Below, one piece after another: positions 36,044-44,719 of a stretch of 64,000 nt of DNA; positions within the stretch are counted from its first letter, which is position 1, and each line of letters opens with the position of its first letter. Position numbers and translations under genes: made by a program. Location of the stretch: positions 434,001-498,000 of the forward strand of contig NZ_JAENIK010000013.1 of assembly GCF_016595465.1 (NCBI RefSeq), in the 5' to 3' direction. Source of the stretch: Luteolibacter yonseiensis (GTDB taxonomy: Bacteria > Verrucomicrobiota > Verrucomicrobiia > Verrucomicrobiales > Akkermansiaceae). The notes under the pieces were generated by a model. It worked only from the letters and a program-made list of their open reading frames with translations, was not told the DNA's origin and searched no databases.

Positions 36044-36379
36044 TTACCGTTCTCTGGTCTTTGCCCAGCAGGCGCGCCTCAGGCCACAGTAGAAGAGCGA
36101 GTAGCGGGCGCCGGAAGTCGCGGTCTTCCACTCCTGCTCCGTGATCTCGCGAACCACCTTGGGTTTGCGGACATCGACATATTTACCGGCTCCATCCACG
36201 TAACGGATGTCGGGAGGCTGGAGGGAACCGGTGGGAACACCTATGGTATCCACCGTATAAGCAAGTCCACCCGCCGAACCGTCGCGCACCTTCCAAAATC
36301 TCGGTCTGGCATTGGAGCAGCAGGCGGAAAACATCAACGGGAGGATGACCAGGGTTGCGGCTGAAATGGGTTTCATCAT
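36044..36379 (-). CDS. Small lipoprotein of unknown function
   Basis: About 112 residues. It starts MMKPISAATLVILPLMFSACC, with a lipobox-like FSAC; Phe at -3 is unusual. The mature part is basic with a likely beta region (RYVDGAGKYVDVRKPKVV) and two further Cys near the C-terminus (FYCGLRRAC). Either of two adjacent ATGs (36379, 36376) could be the start. It lies downstream of the RsmB-like gene on the same strand, 28 bases away. Confidence 0.65.
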   Translation of the reverse strand: MMKPISAATLVILPLMFSACCSNARPRFWKVRDGSAGGLAYTVDTIGVPTGSLQPPDIRYVDGAGKYVDVRKPKVVREITEQEWKTATSGARYSLFYCGLRRACWAKTRER

Positions 36380-36407
36380 TTTGGAAGCGGGTCGTTCAAT
36401 GAATGGT

Positions 36408-37595
36408 TCAAGCCGGGTTCTTTTGCAACGACGCCGCGTAGAATCCGTCAAACCCGGTGGCGGAAGGCGACACCGGCTTTTCCTCCAGCAAGGTGAAACC
36501 ACCCTTTGCCAGAAGCCTGTCGATCACCGCCCGGTTCTCCGAGGGCAGGATCGAGCACGTCGCATACACCAGACGTCCGCCCGGCTTCAGCATCGCGGGG
36601 TATTTGTCCAGCAGCTCCGCCTGGATGCCGCGCAGGCGGTCGAGCTGGGCGGGCTTGAGACGCCACTTGAGATCCGGCTGGCGCTTGAGCGTGCCGAGGC
36701 CCGAGCATGGCGCGTCGATCAGCAGACGGTCCGCGACCTCCGCGAAATCGGTGGTGGTGGTGGCGACGATTTCCTTGGACTTCACACACTTGTTGGCGTT
36801 CGCACGCTTGGCGCGGCGGTCGAGTTCAGCGAGTTTTTTTGAATCGATGTCCATGCCGAACACCCGGCCATCCGCCTTCATGAGGGCGGCAAGATGAAGC
36901 GATTTCCCACCCGCACCGGAACAGGCGTCGATGACGCGCTCGCCCGGCTGGGGATCCACCAGCGGCGCGATGGTTTGGGAACCCGCGTCCTGGATCTCCA
37001 CCCTGCCGTCCAACCGCAGGGATTTCGGCAGGGCTTTCCCCGGAGCGAGTACCAACGCGTCCGGCAACCCGGGAACCTCGGTGGCGGTGATGTTGAAACC
37101 GGCCAGCCACTCGATGGCGGCGGGTCGCGTGGTGCGGAGCGTGTTTACCCGGAGGAACACCGACGCGCGCTGGTTCAGCGCGGCAAGCTCCGCATCCCAG
37201 GCGTCGCCCAATTCCGCGACGCCCAGTTCATCGATCCAGTCCGGGATCGACTCACGCACGGCGCGCGGTTGGTCCGCCAGCTCCGCCTCGCGTGCCTTGA
37301 TCTCTTCCGCGGATCTGCCGTTGTAAGTCCACCACTCGGGAATCTCATACCCCATCCGGACCCACTGCGCGGCGCAGAGGGCGGTGGTTTCCTCGCTATC
37401 CACAAGAAAGCCGAGGGCACGCCGCCAACGGGCGACCTCGAACACCGTCTCGGCGATGAAAGCACGATCCCGCTTGCCCCACTTCGGATTCTCCTCAAAG
37501 GCGGTGGCGAGCTCGTGATCGAGGACCTTGTGCTCGCGGAAGACGGACTTTGCGATGGTCGAGGCGGCCTCGGCGAGGATGCGGTGCATTTTCAT
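36408..37595 (-). CDS. RsmB-like rRNA (cytosine-C5) methyltransferase
   Basis: The 395-residue NOL1/NOP2/Sun enzyme would use SAM to make m5C in RNA. It has an N-terminal NusB-like region (MHRILAEAASTIAKSVF to RWRRALGFL) followed by the catalytic domain with SAM-binding DACSGAGGKS (223-232), the release cysteine in DAPCSG (Cys297) and the nucleophile in ATCS (Cys347). The NusB-like start argues for RsmB (16S m5C967) rather than RsmF or a tRNA enzyme, but assignment by eye is tentative. A second Met lies two codons in. Confidence 0.88.
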   Translation of the reverse strand: MKMHRILAEAASTIAKSVFREHKVLDHELATAFEENPKWGKRDRAFIAETVFEVARWRRALGFLVDSEETTALCAAQWVRMGYEIPEWWTYNGRSAEEIKAREAELADQPRAVRESIPDWIDELGVAELGDAWDAELAALNQRASVFLRVNTLRTTRPAAIEWLAGFNITATEVPGLPDALVLAPGKALPKSLRLDGRVEIQDAGSQTIAPLVDPQPGERVIDACSGAGGKSLHLAALMKADGRVFGMDIDSKKLAELDRRAKRANANKCVKSKEIVATTTTDFAEVADRLLIDAPCSGLGTLKRQPDLKWRLKPAQLDRLRGIQAELLDKYPAMLKPGGRLVYATCSILPSENRAVIDRLLAKGGFTLLEEKPVSPSATGFDGFYAASLQKNPA

Positions 37596-37743
37596 GAAGG
37601 CGGACCGTTCCCTAAATGCGGCGGCGTGGCAAACCTGCTTTGTGAAAAAAGACTGAGCTTGCTGGCGGTCTCCCCTGAAATGAGCGGAATGATCTGGCCG
37701 GATCGGCTTTTTCCCTCCAGACCATGGAGAAAATCATCACGCC

Positions 37744-38445
37744 ATGGAAAATCAGCCACCCCGATCACCGGATGATGCGGCAGGCACGAGCGGGCTGGCA
37801 ACGACGGCCTTGGCCCTCGGGATCTTCAGTCTCATCCTTGGTCCCGTCACAGGGATTCCCGCCATCGTCATCAGCCACATGGCCATCGCACGAATCAGGG
37901 AATCCGGTGACTCCATCAAGGGCCGTGGACGCGCGGAGAACGGCCTGATCATGGGTTACGTTTTCTCAATCGCAATTCCGGTGGTCCTCGTCGCCTCCAT
38001 GAAATTCAATGCGAATCTGATGAGAGGCTACCAAATCTCAATCACCCAAGCCCATGCCACGTCGCTGGAATCCACCGTGGATGCTTTTGTGGAGGAATAT
38101 GGCAGAATGCCGGCCAATGGCGCCACCGACACAACCTTCGTATCCGACAAGGACACCACAGTGCTGGAAACCCTGATGGCATACGAAAACATTCTGAATC
38201 CGAAGGAAATCAGGTTTCTCTCATTCATGGAGCCGGAAAAAAGCGGCATCACCTTCAGTGCGGATCGCCTTAGTGTGAAGAGTCTCCGCGATGTATGGGG
38301 TGGCCCCTTCAGAATCCGCTTGGATCTCGATGAAGACGGAAAAATCGAGGTGAACGGAGAAGTTGTGGACAACCGGAGAGTTGCGGTTTGGAGCGACGGG
38401 CCCGATCAAAAACCGGGGACCAGCGACGACATCAAATCCTGGTGA
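37744..38445 (+). CDS. DUF4190 membrane protein with pseudopilin-like C-terminal domain
   Basis: A 233-residue protein. The first 90 residues are the DUF4190 type with two TM helices (LATTALALGIFSLILGP..IPAIVISHMAIARI and GLIMGYVFSIAIPVVLV). The C-terminal part (ATSLESTVDAFVEEYGRMPANG to VAVWSDGPDQKPGTSDDI) resembles the soluble domain of GspG pseudopilins, including the calcium-site-like tail SDGPDQKPGTSDDI. There is no prepilin cleavage site, so it is not a conventional pseudopilin. It is divergent from the RsmB-like gene. Role unknown. Confidence 0.75.
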   Translation: MENQPPRSPDDAAGTSGLATTALALGIFSLILGPVTGIPAIVISHMAIARIRESGDSIKGRGRAENGLIMGYVFSIAIPVVLVASMKFNANLMRGYQISITQAHATSLESTVDAFVEEYGRMPANGATDTTFVSDKDTTVLETLMAYENILNPKEIRFLSFMEPEKSGITFSADRLSVKSLRDVWGGPFRIRLDLDEDGKIEVNGEVVDNRRVAVWSDGPDQKPGTSDDIKSW

Positions 38446-38675
38446 AAAGATCCCGCCTCCGTCCTCCTCACAAACCGGAGAAAAGGTGAATGACGGCAAG
38501 ATCCACGAAAAATGAAAAGGCAGCATCCGGTCCTCATCTTTCCGAGAAATCTCTCCAATTCCTGCCTTCCTTGTCTTTCACGTATTCCGTGGTCCCCCTT
38601 CCCTTTTCCACAGGACCAGTCCCCCCGGATTTAAAATCAATCGACATTTCCCCCCGTCTGCTTCGTATTTCCGCC

Positions 38676-39830
38676 GTGCCGACTGTCCAACTCAAGTATC
38701 AAACGTTCCATCCCTCGATCTGGCCGAAAATGATCGGCGAGGTCTCCCGTGACGCGACTCCGGGATCATTCGTACTCGTCTTGGGCAAGGAAGGCACGCC
38801 CTTCGGCTGGGGACTTTGGAACCCGAAATCCCGCATGCCGCTACGCGTCGTCAGCCACTCGCTCGACGAAATCGACGACGAAACATTCTTCGAAAACGCC
38901 ATCCGGCGCGCCGCCAAGCTGCGCCGCGACATGCTCAGGCTGGACGGCGAGACGGACAGCTACCGCGCCATCCACGGCGACGCGGACTTCATGCCCGGCA
39001 TCGTGGCGGACAAGTTCGGCGATGTTCTTTCCGTGGAAATCACCAACCTCGCCGCATGGCAGCGCCTGCCGAAATGGCTGCCTCTGCTGCATGAATGCTT
39101 CGATACCAAACGCGTCGTCGTGGGTGTCGACCAGGATCTCGCCCGCGTGGAAGGCATCCCGCACCGTGGCGGCGTGGAATCCGACAACGTGCGCTCGGTA
39201 AAAATCCGCGAGCACGGCATCCGCTACGAGGTCGATTTCTCCGCGGGTCACAAGACCGGCTTCTTCTGCGACCAGCGCGACAACCGCCGGAAATTCGGCG
39301 CGCTCGCGGCAGGCCGCACGGTGCTGGACCTCTGCTGCTACACCGGCGGCTTCGGTATCTCCGCAGCCCTCGCGGGTGCGGAGGAAGTCACCGGCGTGGA
39401 CCTGGACGAGACCGCCATCGCCATGGCCAAGCGCAATGCGAACCTCAACAACGTGAAGGTGAGACACACCCACGCCGATGCATTCACCTGGGCCCGGACC
39501 ATGATCGAAAACGGCCGCACCTGGGACCTCGTCATCGCCGATCCGCCGAAGTTCATCCACGGCCGCGAAGACGAGATCGGCACCGCCAAATACGCGGACC
39601 TCAACAAGCTCGCCCTCCAGCTCGTCGCACCGGAAGGACTTTACGTGACCTGCTCCTGCTCCGGCATGCTTGGAGCCGGTGAATTCGAGCGCATCGTCAT
39701 CGGCGCGGCCCACCGCCGCGACAAGCGCATGCAGATGTTCGACCGCACCGGAGCCGGCCCCGACCATCCCACCCTCTCGAACTACCCGGAATCCCGCTAC
39801 CTCAAGGTCCTCTGGTCGCGGGTCATCTGA
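38676..39830 (+). CDS. RlmI-like class I rRNA (cytosine-C5) methyltransferase
   Basis: A SAM-dependent methyltransferase of about 384 residues resembling RlmI (23S rRNA m5C1962). An N-terminal PUA-like domain (PGSFVLVLGKEGTPFGWGLWNPKS) precedes the EEHUB-like region and the Rossmann domain with FFCDQRDNRRKFG, VLDLCCYTGGFGISAA, and the catalytic DPPKF and CSCSG motifs. The frame is open upstream to 38490, but the first conserved-looking residues follow the GTG at 38676, where I place the start. It converges on ppk2. Confidence 0.85.
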   Translation: MPTVQLKYQTFHPSIWPKMIGEVSRDATPGSFVLVLGKEGTPFGWGLWNPKSRMPLRVVSHSLDEIDDETFFENAIRRAAKLRRDMLRLDGETDSYRAIHGDADFMPGIVADKFGDVLSVEITNLAAWQRLPKWLPLLHECFDTKRVVVGVDQDLARVEGIPHRGGVESDNVRSVKIREHGIRYEVDFSAGHKTGFFCDQRDNRRKFGALAAGRTVLDLCCYTGGFGISAALAGAEEVTGVDLDETAIAMAKRNANLNNVKVRHTHADAFTWARTMIENGRTWDLVIADPPKFIHGREDEIGTAKYADLNKLALQLVAPEGLYVTCSCSGMLGAGEFERIVIGAAHRRDKRMQMFDRTGAGPDHPTLSNYPESRYLKVLWSRVI

Positions 39831-39880
39831 TCTGGTGAAATAAACGACATCTTGGAATTCACACCGCGTCTATTCGAAGT

Positions 39881-39902
39881 GAAGCGACCTTGCTGTCGCT
39901 TC
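39881..39902. terminator. Bidirectional hairpin between rlmI-like gene and ppk2
   Basis: GAAGCGAC (39881-39888) pairs with GTCGCTTC (39895-39902) around loop cttgct. It lies 50 bases after one stop and 28 before the other, in a convergent gap. Confidence 0.55.
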
Positions 39903-39930
39903 TCTCACTCCCGGCCGCAGGGCGGCACTC

Positions 39931-40758
39931 TCAATCCTGGATCCTTACCGTCGCGGGGTCCCAGTTGATCGGAGGGAACTCCATGTTCAGCTTCTTCAAC
40001 GTATCCAGCATGATGCGGGCCACGCAGAGGTTCCGGTACCACTTGCGGTCCGCCGGAACCACATACCATGGCGCGTATTCCGTGGAGGTCTCGGTGATGA
40101 TGTCCTCGTAGGCGCCCATGAAATCGTCCCAGCGCGCGCGGTCCACCAGATCGTCCGGGTGGATCTTCCAGTGCTTCGCCGGATTGTCCAGGCGGGCCTG
40201 CAGGCGCTTCTTCTGCTCGTCCTTGGAGATATGCAGGAAAATTTTCACGATCGTGGTCCCCTCCTCCGCCAGCATGCGCTCGAATTCCACCACATGGCGC
40301 TGGCGGCGTTTCCACACCTGTTCCGGGTAGATCTTCTTCACCCTCACCGCGATGATGTCCTCGTAGTGGCTGCGGTTGAAAATCACAAGCTGCCCGGTGG
40401 ACGGCACCTTGGCATGCACCCGCCACAGGAAATCATGCGCCAGCTCCTCCTCGCTCGGCTTCTTGAAAGAACACACGTGGATGCCCTGCGGGTCGATTCT
40501 TGAAAAGACGTCCTTGATGCAGCCATCCTTGCCCCCCGTATCCATCGCCTGCATCACCACCAGGATGCGGTGCTTGTTCTGCGCGTAGAGCTTTTTCTGG
40601 AGCCCCTGGAGCTGCACCTGGAGCTCGTCCAACTGCATCTCGCTCTCCGACTTGTTCGCCCCGAGGTAAAGGGATTTTTCGCTGCTATCGACCTTCTGGA
40701 GGTCCAGTCTCGTGCCGGGCCTCACTCCATATCGTTCCAACGCTCCAATTACAGGCAT
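39931..40758 (-). CDS. ppk2: Polyphosphate kinase 2 family protein (polyphosphate:nucleotide phosphotransferase)
   Basis: A 275-residue P-loop enzyme that moves phosphate between polyphosphate and nucleotides. The Walker A-like loop is DTGGKDG (73-79), the lid and Walker B area has FNRSHYEDIIAVRV, and the stretch DPQGIHVCSFKKPSEEELAHDFLWR is typical of the TIGR03709 group, which includes class III enzymes able to phosphorylate both AMP and ADP. Class is inferred from resemblance. The start at 40758 (MPVIGALERYGVRPG) leaves a 123-base divergent gap to the ppx-like gene. Confidence 0.92.
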   Translation of the reverse strand: MPVIGALERYGVRPGTRLDLQKVDSSEKSLYLGANKSESEMQLDELQVQLQGLQKKLYAQNKHRILVVMQAMDTGGKDGCIKDVFSRIDPQGIHVCSFKKPSEEELAHDFLWRVHAKVPSTGQLVIFNRSHYEDIIAVRVKKIYPEQVWKRRQRHVVEFERMLAEEGTTIVKIFLHISKDEQKKRLQARLDNPAKHWKIHPDDLVDRARWDDFMGAYEDIITETSTEYAPWYVVPADRKWYRNLCVARIMLDTLKKLNMEFPPINWDPATVRIQD

Positions 40759-40807
40759 GGAGGTTGTTATCACCCTCAAAAAGCCACATGACAAGTCCCG
40801 ACTGGTC

Positions 40808-40827
40808 CCGTGACGGGTCCGTCACGG
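40808..40827. promoter_or_regulatory. Perfect 8-bp inverted repeat in the ppk2/ppx intergenic region
   Basis: CCGTGACG (40808-40815) and CGTCACGG (40820-40827) flank GGTC in the 123-base gap between divergent polyphosphate genes. It could be an operator. A TGACA element lies about 20 bases upstream, but no complete Pho box is present. Confidence 0.45.
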
Positions 40828-40881
40828 TTTTACCACATTTTGGAGATTGAACCCGGGCCGATTGCGCGTTGTCTTAGGGCG

Positions 40882-42441
40882 ATGCCGAACTCCGTCCCAC
40901 CTGAGAGAAACGCACTGATCGCGGACAATCTTTTCACAGCCCTACACATCGGGGCGAGTTCGGTCTCCATGATGGTCGCGGGAAAGGAGGCGGACGGCAC
41001 GCTCACTCCGGTGGATTTCCTCGAACAGCCCGTTCCTCTCGCGGGCGACATTTTCCGCAGCGGGAATGTCAGCGCCTCCACCACCGAACGCATCGTCTCG
41101 ATCATCAAGGGTTATCAGGAATCCCTCGCCGAGATGGGTCTCGACCCCCACGCCGTCACACGGGCAGTGGCGACGAACATCCTCAGCGAGGCGGCGAACC
41201 ACGAGACCGTCATGAACCGCATCCGCATCGCCTGCGGATTGAAGGTCGGCACCATCGACGACGGCGAGATGACCCGACTCATCTACCTGAAAACCCGCCG
41301 CCGCCTGTCCAGCCTGCCCGCCATGCAGAAGGACACCACGCTCGTCCTCCACGTCGGCCCCGGGAACACGCGCGCCCTGTTGTTCCAGAACGGCCGCATC
41401 ACCCGCTACACCAGCTACCGCATGGGCACCCACCGCACGCGCGAGGCGGTGGAGGGCACCCACGCGGAGGGAAGCGCGATGCTCCGGGTCATCCGCGAGC
41501 ACGCCTACGGAAATCTCGCCCAGATCCGCTTCGATTTCTCGGACGTGGAGGTGGACGGCCTCATCCTCATCGGCTACGAAATCCAGTCCGTCTCCGTCCC
41601 TCTCACGAAGGCCCTCCAATCCTGCCCCACGAAAGCCATGCGCCAGTTCACCGCGGAGGCGGCGAACCTGAGCGACGTGGAGCTGATGAAACGTTTCCAG
41701 CTCGACTACCAGACCGCGGACGCCCTCATTCCGGCGCTGGAAATCAACCTCGCCGTCGCGGAAACCTTGAAACTCGACGAGGTCCACATCCCCACGAGCG
41801 AATACGAGCAAGGCCTGCTCCACGACCTCCTCGTCACCCAGGAACTCACCGGGGCCTTCGCGGACGAGGTGCTGCGTTCCTCCCGGATCCTCGCGGAACG
41901 CTACCAGTCCGATCCCAGCCACGGCGAACACGTCGGCAATCTCTGTGCGCGTTTTTTCGAATCCCTGCGGGACCTTCACCAACTCACCGAGCACGACGCC
42001 CTGCTGCTTCAGGTCTCCGCGATCCTGCACGAGGTCGGCACCTATATCAGCCCGCGCGCCCACCACAAACACTCGGAGTATATCATCCTCAACTCGGAAA
42101 TCTTCGGACTCGACCGGTTGGACGTCACCATTGTCGCGCTCGTCGCCCGCTACCACCGGCACTCGGGCCCCCGGCTGGACCACCCGAGCTACGCCGCGCT
42201 CAGCACCGACGACCGCATCCGCGTCTGCAAGCTGGCCGCGCTCCTCCGTGTGGCGGACGCCCTCGAGCGCACGCACGCCCAGCGCATCGCCCAGTTGGAA
42301 ATCCGCATCGCCTCCGGAAAACTCCGCATCCGGCTGCCGGGCCTTGTCGATGCCGACGTGGAACGCCTCGCCATGGCGTCCAAGGCGGATATTTTCGAAC
42401 AGGTCTTCGGCCTGGCGGTCGTCATCGACGAGGACAACTGA
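40882..42441 (+). CDS. Ppx/GppA-like phosphatase with C-terminal HD domain
   Basis: A 519-residue protein arranged like exopolyphosphatase/guanosine pentaphosphatase: two ASKHA lobes (about 15-300) and a C-terminal HD-type helical domain (about 320-500; HGEHVGNLCARFF, ILHEVGTYIS, HHKHSEYII). Normal members start with D-x-GSNS and have DIGGGS. Here the equivalents read HIGASS and HVGPGN, with Asp replaced by His in both, and the EEAR loop reads GEMTR. Exopolyphosphatase activity is therefore uncertain. It is followed by ppk1 31 bases downstream, so polyphosphate metabolism is the likely context. Confidence 0.85.
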   Translation: MPNSVPPERNALIADNLFTALHIGASSVSMMVAGKEADGTLTPVDFLEQPVPLAGDIFRSGNVSASTTERIVSIIKGYQESLAEMGLDPHAVTRAVATNILSEAANHETVMNRIRIACGLKVGTIDDGEMTRLIYLKTRRRLSSLPAMQKDTTLVLHVGPGNTRALLFQNGRITRYTSYRMGTHRTREAVEGTHAEGSAMLRVIREHAYGNLAQIRFDFSDVEVDGLILIGYEIQSVSVPLTKALQSCPTKAMRQFTAEAANLSDVELMKRFQLDYQTADALIPALEINLAVAETLKLDEVHIPTSEYEQGLLHDLLVTQELTGAFADEVLRSSRILAERYQSDPSHGEHVGNLCARFFESLRDLHQLTEHDALLLQVSAILHEVGTYISPRAHHKHSEYIILNSEIFGLDRLDVTIVALVARYHRHSGPRLDHPSYAALSTDDRIRVCKLAALLRVADALERTHAQRIAQLEIRIASGKLRIRLPGLVDADVERLAMASKADIFEQVFGLAVVIDEDN

Positions 42442-42472
42442 CCCTTATCATTTCCAAATTTCGAATTTGCCC

Positions 42473-44569
42473 ATGTCCACCCCCTATCTCAACCGCGAAC
42501 TCTCCTGGCTGGAATTCAACCAACGCGTCCTCAACGAAGCCCTCCGCGAAGATCTGCCATTGCTGGAACGCGTGAAATTCCTCGCGATCACCGCGTCAAA
42601 CATGGACGAGTTCTTCCAGGTCCGCATCGGGGGACTCATGCTCATGCGCCGCAGCGGACGCAAGACACCGGACGCCTCCGGCCTCACCCCCACGCGGAAC
42701 CTCGCGGTGCTCAGGCAGCGCATCCTCAAGATGTGCGCGGACCAATACACGCTGCTCACCGGCACCCTTGTGCCCGCCATGGAAAAAGCAGGCATCCTAC
42801 CCCTGCACCCCCGCCAGCTCACCGTGCGCCAGGCAGGCCAGGTGGAGGCGGCCTTCGAAGATCTCATCTTTCCGCTGCTCACCCCGCTCGCGGTTGACCC
42901 GGATTCTTCGCCTCCCGTCGTTCCCGCGCTTCAGATCACCGTCGCCTGCCGTCTTCTGGACCCGGAAACCCAGAATACCCGCTACGCGCTTATTCCCATA
43001 CCCGAAGCGTTGGGACGCCGCATCCATGTCTCGGTGGAGGGCGAGGGCCATGCCTTCGTTCTCATCGAAGACCTCGTCGCGTCACAGGCCTTACAACTTT
43101 TTCCCGGGGAGAACGTCATCTCCACCACCGCGTTCCGCGTCACGCGGAATGGCGACATCGCCGTGCAGGAGGAGGACGCCATCGACCTCGCGGGCGAGAT
43201 GGAGGACGTGCTCACCGCCCGCCGCTTCGCGGACACCGTCCGGCTCGAACTCCGCTCGGACGCCCCTCGCGACCTCGTCCGTGTCATCAAGGCCGTCACC
43301 GGCAGCGGCCCCCAGGAAATCTACCGTGTGGACGGCCCTCCCGGCCTAGCCTCGTTCATGGAGCTGGCCTTCCTCCCCGGCTTCGACCACCTCAGGGATG
43401 TCGATTGGCCGGCGCAGAACTCCCCCGCCATCGCTCCCGGCGCATCCATGTTCGAGACCATCGCCTCGAACGATGTCCTGCTTTTCCACCCTTACGAATC
43501 CTTCGAACCGGTGCTCCGTCTCATCGAAGAAGCGGCGGAGGACCCCGACGTCATCGCGATCAAGCAGGTCCTCTACCGCACCGCCAGGAAGTCCCGCATC
43601 ATCGACGCCCTTATCAAGGCGGCGGAGAACGGCAAGCACGTGACCGCCCTGGTCGAACTGAAAGCCCGCTTCGACGAAGCCCGCAACCTCGACCGCGCCG
43701 ACGAACTCCAGCGCGCCGGAGCACAGATCGTCTACGGCGTGAAAGGACTGAAAACCCACGCGAAAATCTGCCTCATCGTCCGCCGCGAGGCCGGACGCCT
43801 GCGGCGCTACGCCCACCTCGGCACCGGAAACTACAACGAGACCACGTCCCGTCTCTACACCGACCTTTCCTACCTCACCTGCAAACCGGAGTATGGAAAC
43901 GACGCCTCCCTCTTCTTCAACGCCGTCACCGGCCGCTCCAAGCTCCTCCGCTTCCAGCGTCTCGTCCCGGCCCCGACCGCGATGAAACCCACCCTGCTCG
44001 ACCTCATTGCCAGCGAAGCGGAGCGCGCCAAGCAGGGACTCCCGGCCCGCATCATCGGCAAGGTGAACTCCCTGCAGGATCCGGACATCATCAACGCCCT
44101 CTACAAGGCTTCCCAGGCCGGGGTTGAGATCAAGCTCAACATCCGCGGCATCTGCTGTCTCAAGCCCGGCGATCCCAAGTATTCCAAAAACATCGAAGTC
44201 ATCTCGGTCATCGACCGCTTCCTCGAGCACGCCCGCCTGTTCTACTTCCACCAGGGCGGCAATCCGGAAGTATACATCGCCTCCGCCGACTGGATGACCC
44301 GCAACCTCGAAAAACGCGTCGAACTCATGATCCCCATCGAGGAGCCCGCCCTGAAAAGGCGCCTCGTCCGGATCCTCGAGGCCTTCTTCCAGGACAACAC
44401 CCAGGCCTCCCGCCTCATGCCGGACGGCACCTCCCAGCGAATTGTCCGCGGCAAGGGCCAGAAAGCCTTCCGTGTCCAGGAACACTTCCACCAACAGGCC
44501 CGCAAGGCGGCGAAAGCACGCGAGCACGAACGTGCCATGACCTTCGAACCCCACGTGCCTGCGGAGTAG
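42473..44569 (+). CDS. ppk1: Polyphosphate kinase 1
   Basis: A 698-residue enzyme that polymerises ATP gamma-phosphate into inorganic polyphosphate. The N domain begins MSTPYLNRELSWLEFNQRVL, the family signature. The nucleotide-site motif HPYESF (339-344) is present. The autophosphorylated histidine is His429 in LKTHAK, supported by HLGTGNYNE. RGICCLKPG and ASADWMTRNLEKRVE, of the second PLD-like C domain, follow. Length matches the family. It is in an apparent operon with the ppx-like gene. Confidence 0.97.
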   Translation: MSTPYLNRELSWLEFNQRVLNEALREDLPLLERVKFLAITASNMDEFFQVRIGGLMLMRRSGRKTPDASGLTPTRNLAVLRQRILKMCADQYTLLTGTLVPAMEKAGILPLHPRQLTVRQAGQVEAAFEDLIFPLLTPLAVDPDSSPPVVPALQITVACRLLDPETQNTRYALIPIPEALGRRIHVSVEGEGHAFVLIEDLVASQALQLFPGENVISTTAFRVTRNGDIAVQEEDAIDLAGEMEDVLTARRFADTVRLELRSDAPRDLVRVIKAVTGSGPQEIYRVDGPPGLASFMELAFLPGFDHLRDVDWPAQNSPAIAPGASMFETIASNDVLLFHPYESFEPVLRLIEEAAEDPDVIAIKQVLYRTARKSRIIDALIKAAENGKHVTALVELKARFDEARNLDRADELQRAGAQIVYGVKGLKTHAKICLIVRREAGRLRRYAHLGTGNYNETTSRLYTDLSYLTCKPEYGNDASLFFNAVTGRSKLLRFQRLVPAPTAMKPTLLDLIASEAERAKQGLPARIIGKVNSLQDPDIINALYKASQAGVEIKLNIRGICCLKPGDPKYSKNIEVISVIDRFLEHARLFYFHQGGNPEVYIASADWMTRNLEKRVELMIPIEEPALKRRLVRILEAFFQDNTQASRLMPDGTSQRIVRGKGQKAFRVQEHFHQQARKAAKAREHERAMTFEPHVPAE

Positions 44570-44602
44570 ATGGCAGAGAAGACCGGGCTGATGGACAAAT
44601 AG

Positions 44603-44629
44603 GACCTATGCGACCTATAAGACCTATGA
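44603..44629. repeat. Three tandem 9-bp direct repeats
   Basis: GACCTATGC, GACCTATAA and GACCTATGA follow each other at 44603, 44612 and 44621 in the gap between ppk1 and the HAD gene. Only the last two bases vary. Confidence 0.7.
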
Positions 44630-44719
44630 AGCCATCGCACTCTTCCCTTCCCTGAAAACTGAAAGCCGGCAAACTCTCTCAATCTCTCCCACTGATCACC
44701 CGGCATTTTCACTTCTTCC

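Noticed and set aside
40759-40881. Pho box upstream of ppk2 and the ppx-like gene
   Set aside because: Only single TGACA/TGTCA half-sites are present; the tandem 11-bp Pho box pattern is absent.
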